DNA of 64,000 nucleotides from Dentipellis sp. KUC8613 (Eukaryota; Basidiomycota; Agaricomycetes; Russulales; Hericiaceae), in NCBI GenBank assembly GCA_002286715.1, contig NSJX01000034.1, forward strand, positions 124,001 to 188,000. The letters are read 5' to 3'. Positions 34,546-46,844 of this stretch are shown in pieces. Every line of letters begins with the position of its first letter. Position 1 is the stretch's first letter. The notes under the pieces were generated by a model. That model did no database searches. It had not been told where the DNA came from and was given only the letters and a program-made list of their open reading frames with translations. The position numbers and the translations under genes were made by a program.

Positions 34546-37500
34546 ATGGCGACCATACCTACTTACGACTCACAGCCGGACTCCATACCCACTCGTCCAC
34601 GAGCAGACACAGCCCTCAAAGACTCTGTTCAGTACTTTCAAACGCAGCAACGTACCACGGCCGCTGACATGGAAGATCAAATAAAGCGGGAGCTTCAAGA
34701 GTCCACGTTCATCGCAGACACCGACAACTTCCTCTCTAATATCCTTCCCGTCCCCAGTGGACAGGTAGACATTATCTATGACCTCTGCACTCAGGAACAG
34801 ATACCCGACTATTACAATGGCCGATGGACGCGCTTTCTCGCGTCTCCAAAGAAAGAGAAAGAGCTCTACGACCCCATTGTGGCGGTGGCAAACAGCATCT
34901 TAGCAAAATGTAGACAGCCGAACGGCATCACGCTGAAGGTCGACGATGCATACTGGAAGGCGCGACCAGATGAATCTCCATCATCTCGCGACGAGTTCAC
35001 CGCGCTCATTCGACCTGACCTGGTAGCGGTTCTCAGCAAGCATCTGGACGAGGAAGCCGAATCGAAGTACAATGAAGAAGTGAAGGCGCTCGAAGAAAGA
35101 CTCAGCAAGGCTCTCGAGAACGCTGAACAGGCGGCCAAGGTTATCAAAAATATAATGAAGAATAAAGACGATCCACCGACCACAGGCGCCTTTGCACCCA
35201 CGACAAAACTCGATGTGACGCTGGACCATGGCCAGGAGCCGCGCATTGCGTGGCGGGAGGCGGCTGGGCATGCATTGGAGAATTCTCAGACGGAGGAAGC
35301 CTCGCAATTGTTAGAGGAAGCGAAGGAGGTTCAGCAGCAGGCCGAGCGCGCCCTGTCTCAAAGTGTAAGTAACTCTTCTCGTCACCTAGAACCGATGAGA
35401 CGTGGCACTAATCTGATTATCCTTGTAGAGCTCGGATCTCAAAGAGAAGTTGCGTGTATGGTGGTTACGTGTGCACGTCCCTGTCGAAGTCAAGCTGAAA
35501 GATTCAGAGCAAGATATCATTCAAGGCATCAAACAACTCTGCCGGTACATGAGACAGGTCCTTGCAGAGCAACTGGATCGTCGATTCGTCATTGGACTCC
35601 TTATCTGTGGCTCCAAGCTTTCCATCTGGCTCTGCGATCGGTCTGGGCTTATGGGGACCAGGAACCCGATAGACATTCATAAAGTACGTTGCGATCCGAT
35701 ATATCTATGCGCCGCGGCTCATAACAACTATATCAAGGAGCCCAAGCGATTCATACAGACAATAATGGCAATCTCATGCCTCGAACCTTCGAGATTGGGA
35801 TGGGACCCGACAATGAAAGTTGTTTGCGATAGTGACAAAGTCGCCCGTTACTCAACCGACAAGGACCTCAAGATTGAGGACTATGGTCCGACGATTTACG
35901 ACACTCGCTGGGCTATATTTGTTCCAAAGGAAGACGGATCTACGGAAGGCGAGTGGTACCTGACGGTTCGCGCTCTGAGTATCGTTCGCGCGGCTATGAT
36001 GTCCGGTCGAGCGACGCTCGTCTGGATCGTGGTGAAGGAGGGGTGTGCGCCTGACGCAGTTCCACAGGTCAGTGGTCGATTGTACAATACAGAAAGTGAG
36101 AAACCGACGTGTTTGCAGCGTCTCGTACTGAAGCAAGCTTGGCGCCCGGAAGAAACACCGACCGAGGGACAATTCGTCGCGCACCTTGAATCACATGAAC
36201 AGATCGAGTCGTCCGCTCACCTGGACTCGTCTTTGTTTCCAAATATCTGTGACATCGAACGCTCCGTTTGCATGAGTATCAGCGACGACGCTAGTACACT
36301 CAAGATAGTGGATGATACCCGGGACGCTATCCGTCGTGGCGTGATGGGCGAGTCGTTCGCAGTTCATCAAGCAATTCCGTCAGGGTCCACGAGACTGGAG
36401 TCGGAGGGCGGCAACGCCAATTCCACCAACACCTCAGCTCAGGACTCCGCCAACAGTGCAATGAAACGAAAACGGGATGACGAGGCCAATTTATCTGAGA
36501 AAACGCTCCATACTCCTATGATTACCAGTAAAACACGTTCGGTCGCTCAGCCAGCAGTATCCCATTTTACTAATCGTATCTTAACGCGTACTCTGATGAA
36601 GACGTATGGATGGCCATTGAAATTCTTCAAAGACCTCCCAGAGCTCGTCAAGTGCATTCGTGATGCCGTTGAAGGTGAGAATTCGATGCCGCTTACACTC
36701 ATTCGTTGTTGCTGAGTGCCGGGCTGTTTAGGGCACCGCTATCTGTGGTATGGCGGCGTATTGCACAGAGATATCAGTGCTGGCAATATTCTCATCTGTC
36801 CAAACGACGACAACCCCATGGCCTGTAGTGGACGTCTCATCGATCTTGATTATGCAAAAATGACGAGCGAGCGAGTGACGATTGCTGCGCCAATGCCCTC
36901 GATGGATGAACACATCTGGGACTCTGCGACTGTGTTCAAAATAACACGAAAGAATGTATCGCTGAGCGAAGATGCTGTAGAGGCTCTTGCATATTACTTC
37001 AAAGACATCAACAAAGCCGGTCTTTATCTCGATGAAATCCTAAAGGCCTATCCGGACCTGCGACTGAGTAGACATGAGGCAGGTCCCGACAGTTATCGGT
37101 CGGCTGGTTGTTTCTTATTTACGATGCTTTGCTAGTTGTCGCGAGAAGATATACACATGCCTTGTCCGCCGCTTGGGGTAAGCAATTCAGTCTTTGTTGT
37201 ACGAGTGAAGCATACTCAATATGTACTCCCCACGATATCTCTATAGCGCTCTATTCCGCCATGGATAGATCGCGAAGCTTTGACTCGACGAAGAACTGTG
37301 AGTGGACCGTGATCAACAACAGGGTTCGCCGACTCATTGTGCGCTTAGGGTACCAAAGCTTTCATGAGCTACGAGATCCTCTCGGACCAGCCCTACAACA
37401 AGTTCGATCCAGATGGACCAGCTTTCGTCGTCCATAATGCTCTTCATGATCTTGAATCCTTCTTTTGGGTTCTTCTCTACCTGTGCCTCACCAGGAAAGG

Positions 37501-38182
37501 CCCCGGTGGTGCGCGTCGCGACGATCTTCTCGATGACGAGAACTTCAACAAAGATCTCTATGCGATTGTGTATTGTCTGTTCGATGCAGACGATGACGCT
37601 GTGCTGAACGCAAACAAGAAGAAGCTTTTCACGAAATTTGAACATATGAAACAGATAGTGATACCTCAACTCCATCCGTACTTCGAAGGACTTTCTGACC
37701 TCGTCGCTGAATGGTGGACAATTATCTGGTTGGCACATCAATGTGACAGCCGTCATACGATGGTACAGGCAACTATCCACGAACAGATTTTCGCCATTCT
37801 GGATAAGGCCCTCGAGTCGATTCACAACACACGATACGACGACCCGGAAGTGAAGAAGCTGACAGACAAAGAGATAGCTCGGCGCGAGAAGGATCTCAAA
37901 GATATACTCAAGATATCGCAAGAGATCACTGGACCGTTCCCTCCCGCTCCAGCGCGAACACCACCAAGCACTCCCAGTCCCGTCGAGCGTCAGACGAGCA
38001 GCCCTTGGCAGTCCTTCTCTCCATCTGCGAAGACAAAGGCGGCCTCGACAACTTATCATACATCGGCCGAAGCATCGTCACCCACCCAATCCTCCACGGC
38101 ACTGCCAAGCCAACTTTCCCCGACTCGTCCCGCGACCAAGAGGCCGAAGACAGGTGGAACATCTTCTCGAACCAACCCATGA
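34546..38182 (+). CDS. FunK1-type fungal protein kinase, copy B
   Basis: Near-identical twin of 7757-11393, about 1,090 residues. Exons traced: 34546-35364, 35429-35683, 35738-36674, 36732 to about 37082, a short one ending 37188-37189, 37247-37297 (IPPWIDREALTRRRT) and 37349-38182. The kinase core shows GVLHRDISAGNIL, LIDLDYAK, the activation-segment end RTGTKAFMSYEIL, and HDLESFFWVLLYLCLTR. A ~100-residue insert between LIDLDYAK and RTGT carries AVEALAYYFKD and YLDEILKAYPDL, as in other FunK1 proteins. Differences from copy A are scattered single residues such as LKVDD/LMVDD, LEERL/LAERL and YSTDKD/YSIDKD, with no frame break. The acceptor of the short exon near 37150 is ambiguous. Substrates unknown; both copies may be active. 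Confidence 0.88.
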
Positions 38183-38786
38183 TATCCTTGTTTCACTGCC
38201 GTTATACCTGGAGCATTGCACATTGTTTCTACTCCTAATATTCATGCATGTTCACGTTCCGTATTATCTTCCGACATCAGGACCGTGCGCGTACGGAAAG
38301 GTTGCCGTTAGATCTCTGCACCAATGAATCGGGTTTGTCATAGCAAGTTCATCTGATAACACTTCTGGTCAGAATGTACATCACATTGCATTCGCCTGCT
38401 TGACACGTACTGCGTACCGGTAGTACCGCTGCGAAGTTGAAAATTGGTTATTTGAAAATATCTGAACAGCGACGTCGTACACGAAGGCGGGCCGGCGACC
38501 AGCTTCCGCGTCTTACCTTCCACTGCAGCTTGGACTCTACTTGACTTGCTCAACGCTGTATTCAGGCAAGTTCCTTCGTTATGTCCCAGCCATACTTGGG
38601 CTTTCCATACCTATATGGGACCGGTTATTAGGAGGATTCAAGTCGTTTTGATTGGCCTACGTGTTCGAATAATAGGCGCCCCGTTTCCTTGACCGACACG
38701 TCTGTCAGCGTTCGGTCTCTAACGTTCTCTCGCGCTATATACTCACTATAAATGCAGAGCCTACCTACCCTATAGATCCTAATACT
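38183..38786. other. intergenic, FunK1-B 3' region and CofD-copy promoter
   Basis: 604 bp inside the right arm. It keeps the TATA box of the CofD-like copy at 38747. Compared with the left arm it shows several indels around 38440-38520. Confidence 0.5.
38747..38754 (+). promoter_or_regulatory. retained TATA box of the CofD-like pseudogene
   Basis: TATAAATG, one base different from TATAAATA of the intact gene and at the same distance (33-40 bp) from the ATG, so the broken copy may still be transcribed. Confidence 0.45.
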
Positions 38787-39498
38787 ATGCCACCAGAAGC
38801 AATACAGGCGACCAGCCATCTCTTGGCACCGGACCTGCACAACAGCCCCGGCTCTTCCGTCCTCGACCTCCCCATTAGTTCAGCCTCGCCACAGCAACCC
38901 CAGCCCACCTCACGATACCGCACACCCTCTCCCTCAGTCTAAGGAGATCAGCCCATTTGTATCCCAGAGACGGATGAGCGGTCGTTCGTGGTCATCTCGG
39001 GCGGCACGGGCTGTAACGCGATCTGCGCAGCATTCACGCGCGCCTGCTACGTGCTGCCAGTCTCGGACGATGGAGGATCGTCCAGTGAGATTATCCGGGT
39101 GCTAGGAGGGCCATCAATAGGTGCGTTACAGTTGGCGATGGACTTGTACCGTGAGCGAAGAATTGACATGCACACGTTAGGTGACATCCGCTCGCGTCTC
39201 GTGCGTCTCATCCCGCCCGCGCCGCCCGGCTCGCCACTCGACGGCCTGCGCACTCTTCTCGCCCACAGACTGCCTGCTTCTGTGTCAGAGCAGTCTGCGC
39301 GGGACGAGTGGCGCGCCATCGTTGAGGGGCGGAGCGCGTTATGGGCTGGGATCCCGAATGACCGCAAGGAGACCATCAGAGGTAAGCTTTCGTCTCTTTC
39401 GCCTGCTCTCGGATACTGAAGTATCTTGCAGGATTCCTGGTGTATTTTGAGAGCGAAGTTCTACGGCGAGCGCACAAGAGATTCTCATTCGTGAACGG
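38787..39498 (+). pseudogene. truncated CofD/YvcK-like pseudogene
   Basis: Copy of the 5' exons of 5079-7141. The ATG at 38787-38789 opens a frame that stops after 51 codons at a TAA (38940-38942), where the intact gene has TCA. Beyond the stop, the glycine loop VISGGTGCNAI and PVSDDGGSSSEI are still readable, as are the next two exons with RLVRLIPPAPPG. Homology ends at 39498, so the C-terminal two thirds are missing. Both the nonsense change and the truncation rule out a working protein. More substitutions have built up here than in the adjacent FunK1 copy, as expected without selection. Confidence 0.92.
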
Positions 39499-40616
39499 AA
39501 GAAAAGGTTTGCCGCACGGATTATTGCACGCGTGCACGTGATGAGAGGTCGCGTTCATGTGATCGCGCAGATTACGCGTGCTGCGTTCGACCTTGCGGAA
39601 GCAAATTGGACCGTGTCGCTGCCAGCAATGCTGAGAATGCTGGAACTCGTCAAGGGTGTATCTAAATTCGTGGAGAGTGTCAGCCTGTCCAGATGACGAA
39701 GACGTCGGAAGAGGTGACTCACCTCGGGAGCAGTCGACCTGCAACTCCAACTCCCGCCCGTGCTTTGCTGTCACTCCGGATCCCAGCTGAGGTCGGACGC
39801 GGAGTTCCTGCCAAATAGTCTGCCGGCCGCCGACATAGGACGGCTGTCCCGATTGCGCATGAGAAAAGGGCCATTTGAAACAAAGAGACCAAGTCAAAAA
39901 TTTCATATGTCAGCAAGCTCCATTTGACCTGGTGTCCTGTGATGGAATTGAGTCACTTCAGTAAAAGACGCCTCCATGATGTGCAGCGGATAGGTGACAG
40001 AAGGAACTGGGGCTTGGAAACTACTGTACATCGTGCACACGCACCTGAACGTTCGCGAGAACAAAGCAAACGCTTTTACAAGAAAGCAAGAGGATCAAGT
40101 TGAACCCGTGACACCCGGAGGCAGTCCATGAGGCTCGCAGCGACCAGAGTAGAGTAAATCGAGTCGAATTTTGGAACGACCGCCGTATTCCATGCGTATT
40201 ACAGCTCCGGATAGGCCCATATTGTCCTCGTAGATAGCCAATGCACGGACAATAAGGATGGAAAGAGGACAAAGCCGAGCGGCAGTAATTGAAGGCATAA
40301 ATAGTAGCCACGTGGCTTGAGTTTTAGTGTGAATTGATGGGCAGGTTTCCGGCGGACCTGACCTGCCTCTTCATCCTCCTCCCCCTCCTCATCCTCTCCT
40401 CCTCCCTTTTCTTCTCTCCCAGCTGCCATTGGCACAGAGGACATCCTCGCTCTGCGTTGCTCGACCATATACCCAGCGTATACCACTAGGTTCGCTCTCG
40501 GTTCGCATCAGCCCCCACTCGAACTACCGCTGGCATCACACTGCCAGCTCGCTCCAACGCGTTCGATTTACCCATAATATCCTAGTCAAGCTGCCTCCTT
40601 AGAAGCACGCACACCC
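39499..40616. other. intergenic, after duplication edge; UPA2-like promoter
   Basis: About 1.1 kb unrelated to the left arm. A pyrimidine tract (40365-40420, mostly CTC and TCC) lies 200-250 bp upstream of the next start codon, a common fungal promoter element. Open frames on the minus strand here are not supported. Confidence 0.5.
40365..40420 (+). promoter_or_regulatory. CT-rich promoter tract
   Basis: Uninterrupted pyrimidine-rich stretch with repeated CCTC and TCCTC units upstream of the UPA2-like gene. CT-rich tracts near transcription starts are frequent in highly expressed filamentous-fungal genes; the role here is inferred. Confidence 0.4.
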
Positions 40617-43600
40617 ATGGCAGCACATCCACAACACAGGCCGCAACTTTCGCGGCTTCAGCTGCCGTCGTTCCACTCTCAGCAGCCTGTGCAGCCGCTC
40701 TTTTCGCCTGGCCTTCCAACAGCAATCCAGCAGGGCTTCCATGCGCCACCACCATTCATGCCTATGGGTGGTCCCCAAGCGCTCCAAACTCCTATGCAGC
40801 CCGGATTCTTCCCTCCACCTCCGGGCGCACCAGGCCGCCCTATGGGACACCGCGCACAGGCCAGCCTAGCGCTCGCAGCGGCAGGCATTCATCCGCCCAT
40901 GGGCGTGCCCATGACACCTCTTGGACAGGCCTTCCCGCCAGGCATGATGTTGGGCGGTGGCGGCGGCCCGTCGTTCCCACAGCCGTTTGTGCCCAAGCGG
41001 CGCCAACCGAGCGTAAGCATCGGCGGCCCTCCGAAAGCGGCGCTTGGAGGTGCAGGGAAGAATTACCGCCCCCCGTCGCCTACTAAGGTGGTAGCCCCTG
41101 CAGCCCCCAAACCGAAGAAGGGTGCCGTGAACTTCCCGAAGGAGACCATCCCGGGGAAGGAGGGCGAGCCCGCGACGAGGGCCAGCTGGGCACGTACACC
41201 GTTGAAACCTGAGGAAGTCCCGGTGCACGAGGAGGTGAAGCCGTTGGAAGCGACGACGGGCGAGATATACCCCCCAGATTTCTGGAGACGCGAGATTCCC
41301 GATACGGTCGATGTGTTTCTTCCTGGAAAGGTGCGCTTCGTTGCGAGGTCGTACGCGCTGTCATTCTGATCAGTATCGGTGAATGTTGGGTGTAGGTGGC
41401 CTGGGACGCTATCAAGCAGCGAGCGATAGAGGAGAAGCTGGAGAAGCTGGGCGTGGAGAAGGGTGCAGGCAGTTATAGCACTGTGCCGCATATACATGCT
41501 CCTCATGCCCGCGCCGCATCGGTACGTATCTCCATTCACCCCCCTTTGTCGCTCGATCTTTCCTCGCTGATCGACTATTTCTAGATATCGTCGCCCGCCG
41601 ATCCGGCACTGCTGTTCTTCAAGCTCAACAAGCTGCAGCAATCGCAAAACGTCACGCAGACCCAGTCCGCGTCGACCTCGCCCCGTCCGCCGTTCAGCAC
41701 GTCGCCGAATCTAATCCCTCCGCGCTTCCAAAATAAGCATGGCCATAGTTTGTCGCTCGCAGCTGCGCAAGCGCCCTCCTTCCAGCCTGCTTCTTTCAAT
41801 CCCTCCGCGGCATTCAACCCCTTCGGACCTGGTGCTGTTCTCGGCTCGGACACAATCGAACACCGTTCCTCGCAAGCTCAGGACATCACGGCGATGTCGG
41901 ATCCCGGCGCGCCAACAGACTCCTCGCTGGCGCCGCCACCACTCCCGATTCGCGCAGACAGCCGACCGGACTTTGTACGCGGCTTTGGGTTGGACATTCC
42001 CGAGGAAGAAGAGCCGCCTGAAGTGGAAGGCGAGGATGACATGGGCCTCGCGGAAGCCTCGCACGTCGCACACGTGGCTGCCGATGAGACGATAGATATG
42101 GATATCGAAATGGACGTCGAGGGCAACATTATGGGTATGGGAGAGGACGAGGGGGAGCAGGGCAGCGTCACGACCACGGCGCAGAGTAGGATGCACTCGC
42201 GTCATGTGTCGAAGCTCTCTGCGGCGCTTTCGCTCATGTCGGTTGGCGGACAGGTGCAGGAACCGTACCGTGGTGGTCTGCATGGCAGACACGAGACACG
42301 TGGTGATGCCGTGGTTGATGAGCTAGATAGGGAGGCGGTGGGCGAGTGGACAGGCTCGGAGGACCTGCGCACTGGGGCTGAGACTACCGAGGACGAGGTA
42401 CGTAATTGTCCCGCTCAAAGTCGTGCACATCGGGCTCACTGATGCGTCGCCTTTTCTTTCTTCTTCCCTTTCTTCCTTCCCCATTCATCTTTTGACTCTG
42501 CGCCCCTCTGTCCTACCCTTATCAGGAGAGCATCGGCGAGTGGTCCAACCCGTCCGACGAAGAACGCGCTCGTCACGAACGTCTCCAGCGCCGCATCCTA
42601 CGCAAAAAGCAGCAGGAGATCCAGACACCGCGCCGCCTGCCCAACTTCCCGCACCCACCGCATACCACCCCAGCATACGCCTTCGGCCAGAACGCTGCGC
42701 AAAACAACAACGAGCAAGGCGACGACGACTTACTCTCAAATCCCAGCGACGAAGGTCAGCCGCGCAACGTGCACCACGAAGACATGTACCGACCAATGAC
42801 GAGCTCCAGCGGTACGACAGCTAATCGCCCTCTACCGCTCGTTCCCGCCTCACAGCCCGAACCAGCTCAGTACTCGGTGCACGACCCCGCGCTCGCACAC
42901 TCCCGCCACGGGTCCGATAACTTCCACTACCCCAGGGCCCCGCTCCAGATGGCCATGCCCCAGCCTGTCCCGCAGATGCCCATGCCGATGGCCATGCCCG
43001 CCGCACCGACACCGCCTTCCGCAAAACGCGAATCGCTCAACCCGCACGCGAAGCCCTTTGTGTTTGGCGCAAGCCGCATGTCGGGCTCGTGGGCTGCCGG
43101 CACGTTCGGTCCCTCGCAGGCACCGCCCATGCCAGCACCGCAGCCCGCGGTGGTCACAACCGTCTCGAAGCCCGTGCATGCGCGCGCCCCGTCGTTTGGG
43201 AAGCCCCTCAATGCTACTGCGGCCGAGTTCAAGCCTGGCCAGTTCACGTTCCGCATGCCCATGTCCACCGCCGCGGCAGCGCCCGCGCCCGTCACGATCC
43301 CCCAGCAGCCTGTCCCCCAGATGCCGAGTGCGCGCCCGCTGCCCGACCCGCCCACAAGCCCGATACCCGTGCGCGCGTCGCAGGGCCGCGAGAAGCGCCA
43401 GCGCCGCGCGTCGGTGGCGTCGGACGAGAGCGACGACTCCGAGGCGAACCGCGAGGCGATGACCTCGTTCAAGTTCCCGCCCGACTCGCCCAGCGTGCGC
43501 CGCTCCGCGCCGCCGTCGCCCGCACAATCGACACGCCGTGCGAACGGGCTCAATGCTACCGCGCGGCCGTTTACGTTGTCCACGTTCTCCGGCAACTCAT

Positions 43601-46600
43601 TGCCGTTCGGCGCGGGCGAGGGTGTCGGCATGCCCGAGCCGCAGTTGTATGGACAGGAGGTCGAGTCGCCTGAGGACGAGGATGATGATGGCGAGGAGCT
43701 GCGGGGTAGCGACCGCGAGCTGCCCGTCCCGCCGACGATGAAGGCCCGCCGCGCGCCCATCCCTCTCGACTTCAAGCACCCTGTCTCCACCAACACGGTC
43801 CCTGCTGGTCTCTTCAAAGCGCTCGCCAATGGAGAAGACGAGCGCACGCGCCGCACGGTCCGCTCGCGCCTCAGTTCGCGCGAGATCTTCGACCACGTCT
43901 CGCGTCCTTCGCTCGATGACCTCAACATGCCCGCCATCTCGCGCTCTGCTGCCGCGGCCAGTGCGAATGCGCGCTCGCGCATGGTCACGGATCCCGGGCG
44001 CCAGCCGCACTTCAAGAAGGACGTGTTCAGCCCGATGGTCAAGATCCGCCGCCGCTCGTCGCTGCCTGCGCTCCACAGTGGCTCGTCGTCCATCTCTGGC
44101 GACTCGATCGGGCCGACGAATATTTCGCGCAGGCTGGAGATGCAGCAGTACGAGGACCGCCTGGAAGCGCTGTTGGACGAGAAGATCGAGGCGATTGCGA
44201 TGGAGCTGAGGGAGCAGCGGCAGACGTCCGAGGGACATGCACTGAGCCCCTCCACGGAAGCCATGATCAACGAGGTCGTGACGCTGTTCCGTGCGCAGCT
44301 GCAGGAGTCTGCCGCTCGTGGCCTCGAGGACAGCCAGATGGACGCCCGTGGCGAGCTCGACTTCCAGGTCCTCAGGGATGTCATTGAGCAGGGTCATGCC
44401 GAGGCGCGTGCGCTCATGCAACAGGAACTCACGGAGATTCTACGTCGTCTGGAGGCGCAGAGCCGCGAGCTCCCCGCGGCGAACGCGTTCAACGTCCAGT
44501 CGATCATGGAAGACTACCACACGAGGACGGTCAACTCGGTCGTCAACGCCGTCTCGCAGATCGCGTCTCGCGTGGACGGCCTCAGCGTCGATCGCGCGCG
44601 CACGCCGCACATGGCGCCGCAGTTCGACCGCGAGGGTCTCCTGCGTGAGCTCATGAACAATCTCTTACCGCACCTCAACGCTATGCGCCCGGAGCCCATC
44701 GACTACAACGGGCTCACCGACCAGCTCACGCAGGCCGTCAAGCCGCATATCTCGCAGCTCATCGACCTCGCTTCAGACAAGCGCGAGACTGCCGGCCTCA
44801 TCGTCGACCGCCTCGTGCCTGTCCTCCCTCAGATCTACCCGCCGGCACAGAACGTCGATTCGAGCGCCATTGCCGCGCAGGTGTCGAACGAGGTCCGCAA
44901 GATCATCGCGCCCATCGATGCGCACGAAATTAAGGAGCAAGTGTCTGACCTCGTCGTCGAGCGCCTCGACTCGCGTCTCGCCGTGCGCGACCGTGCTCTG
45001 GATAGCCTGTCTGGAAAGCTCAACGAGGGCATGGGTCAACTCATGGACCCCATGCGCGAAGTCGTCGCGGCCGTCAACGCACTGCAGCAGAGCCAGGAGT
45101 CGCTGGCCACGCACACGCGCGACATCTCGAGCATCCGCCGCGACGTCGTGGGGCTGCTGTCGGACCTGCCGACCCGCCTCACCACCGCAACCGAGGCGCT
45201 CAACACGATCCAAGAAGACCTGCGCTCCCGCCCCGCCGGCACCGCGGCGTCCGACCCCGCGACGTTCGAGCACCTGCGCCACGTGCAGGCCGCCGTCGAC
45301 GGCATCGTGCACGGGCAGAAGGCGCTCGAGTCGCGCACGCAGGAGATCCTCGGCTTCCACCAGGAGCTGCTCACGCGGCTCACCGTGCTGCCCGAGGGCA
45401 TGGCCGCGACGACCAAGGCGGTGCAGTCCGCGCACGCGGACGTGCTCGCGCGCGCGGCGTCGAAGCAGGACATCGAGGAGGTGCGCCGCGTGATGACCGC
45501 GAACGCGGACCTGCAGGTGCAGCTCGCGAAGGCGCGCGCGGCGCACGGGTCCGTGCGCGTCGAGAAGGACGTCGTCGCGGAGCGCGCGAGTGCGGCGGAG
45601 ATGGAGCGCGACCGCCTGCGTGCGCAGGTGGACGAGCTGCAGAGCGGCATGATCACACGCGCGACGGAGGCGGCGACGTCCGAGGCGAGGAATGCGGAGC
45701 TCGAGGAGGCGCTGTCGCAGGCGCTGGCGCGCTTGAAAACGTCGGACGTCGCGGCGCAGACGCAGCAGGATCGCATTGCTGAACTCGAGAAGGCGAACAA
45801 GGAGCTCGGCACCGAGAAGCAGGCGCTCAGGGCCCAGGTAAGAATGCGTTGTCGCGTAGCTATGGGTGATGCTCATCGTTGTTCGTGCACAGGTCCACAC
45901 TCTCGAGATGCAGGCAGGCTTTGCCATGCGCGACAAGGACGCCGCCATCGAGGCGCTCACGGCGCTCCAGAGGGACCACGACAACCTGCTGTCGCAGCAG
46001 GGCCACTGGGACGACCTGCGCCGCACGACGGAGCAGCTGGACATGCTCACGGCGATGATGACGCAGAACAACGAGCCCGAGCTGAAGGAGCTGCGCCGCG
46101 TCCGCGACAAGAGCAAGATCCTCGAGGGCGAGTACGCCGCGCTGCAGCGCCGGTTCAAGGACCAGGAGCACAAGGCGACGAGCAGCGACCGCGCGGCCGC
46201 AGCAGCGCGCAACAATCTCACGCAGGCCCAGCAGCGCGCAGCGGAGTGGGAGAAGCGTGCGAAGGAGTACGAGGCGGAGCTCGAGGGCATGCGCACGAGC
46301 TATGACCATGCGGACGAGAAGGTCGCACAGCTCGAGACGGATTACTCGCTTGCGAAGCTGCAGCTTGAGGAGAAGGAGGCCGACGAGCGGCTCACCAAGG
46401 TACGCTATGCTTCCCCTCTGTCCCTGTCGTTTACTGATTGGCGTTTCTCTGTGTCTGCAGGACCGCGAAAGCAAGCTGCGCGACCAAGTCGCCGGGCTCG
46501 AGGCGAGAGTCGCGCGTCTGCAGGCCGAGTCGGACCAGGCGAAGAAAGCAGCAGCGTCGAGCTCGCCGCCGCGCCCCGACTCGCGCGCAAGCACCGTGTA

Positions 46601-46844
46601 CCCCAGCCGTGCAGCTACGCCGGTGCAGAATGGCCGCCGCTCGAATACGCCGCCGCAGACAAGCGTGTGGGACTCGATGCACGCGCCGAAGCGCTACCCT
46701 GCACTGGGCAATGGGACGCCGAAGATTCGTCCTGGTGGGTACTACCGCGGCCGCGTTGCGTCGCCCACGCCGAGCGTCATCTCGGTTACGCCGAGTGCTG
46801 TTTCTGTTACCCCGACGCAGGGCGCAGATGGTTGGTGGTCGTAG
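40617..46844 (+). CDS. Upa2-like multi-PAM2, coiled-coil protein of endosomal mRNA transport
   Basis: Six exons traced: 40617-41330, 41396-41521, 41585-42397, 42526-45837, 45893-46399 and 46461-46844, giving exactly 1,951 residues. The N-terminal half is Pro/Gln/Ala-rich and disordered. Three PAM2-like motifs (LNxxAxxF, the poly(A)-binding-protein ligand) occur: SLNPHAKPFVFG (~721), PLNATAAEFKPG (~778, the best match) and GLNATARPFTLS (~892). The second half is a long coiled coil (about 1000-1880, including EYEAELEGMRTSYDHADEKV). The protein ends GADGWWS. This layout - very long, several PAM2 motifs, C-terminal coiled coil and a terminal GWW - is that of Ustilago maydis Upa2, which dimerises and tethers mRNA-protein particles to moving endosomes. 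Homology is inferred from architecture, not alignment. Frame is intact throughout. Confidence 0.75.

Larger units (their letters stand above)
33314..39498 (+). repeat. right arm of a 6.18 kb inverted duplication
   Basis: Inverted match to 6436-12618. It begins inside the last exon of the F-box gene (GTCCCCAACC at 33314) and ends inside the third coding segment of the CofD-like copy (GTGAACGG at 39491-39498), right at that exon's splice donor. The arms are 6,183 and 6,185 bp and enclose a 20,695-bp spacer. Confidence 0.95.

Noticed and set aside
39376..39906. 176-residue minus-strand frame across the right duplication edge
   Set aside because: It spans the junction of duplicated and unrelated DNA, so it cannot be an old gene, and has no motif.
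42927..46296. Long minus-strand frames opposite the UPA2-like gene (485 and 507 residues)
   Set aside because: GC-rich codon bias opens the antisense frames; the plus-strand frame has the PAM2 motifs, coiled coil and in-frame introns.
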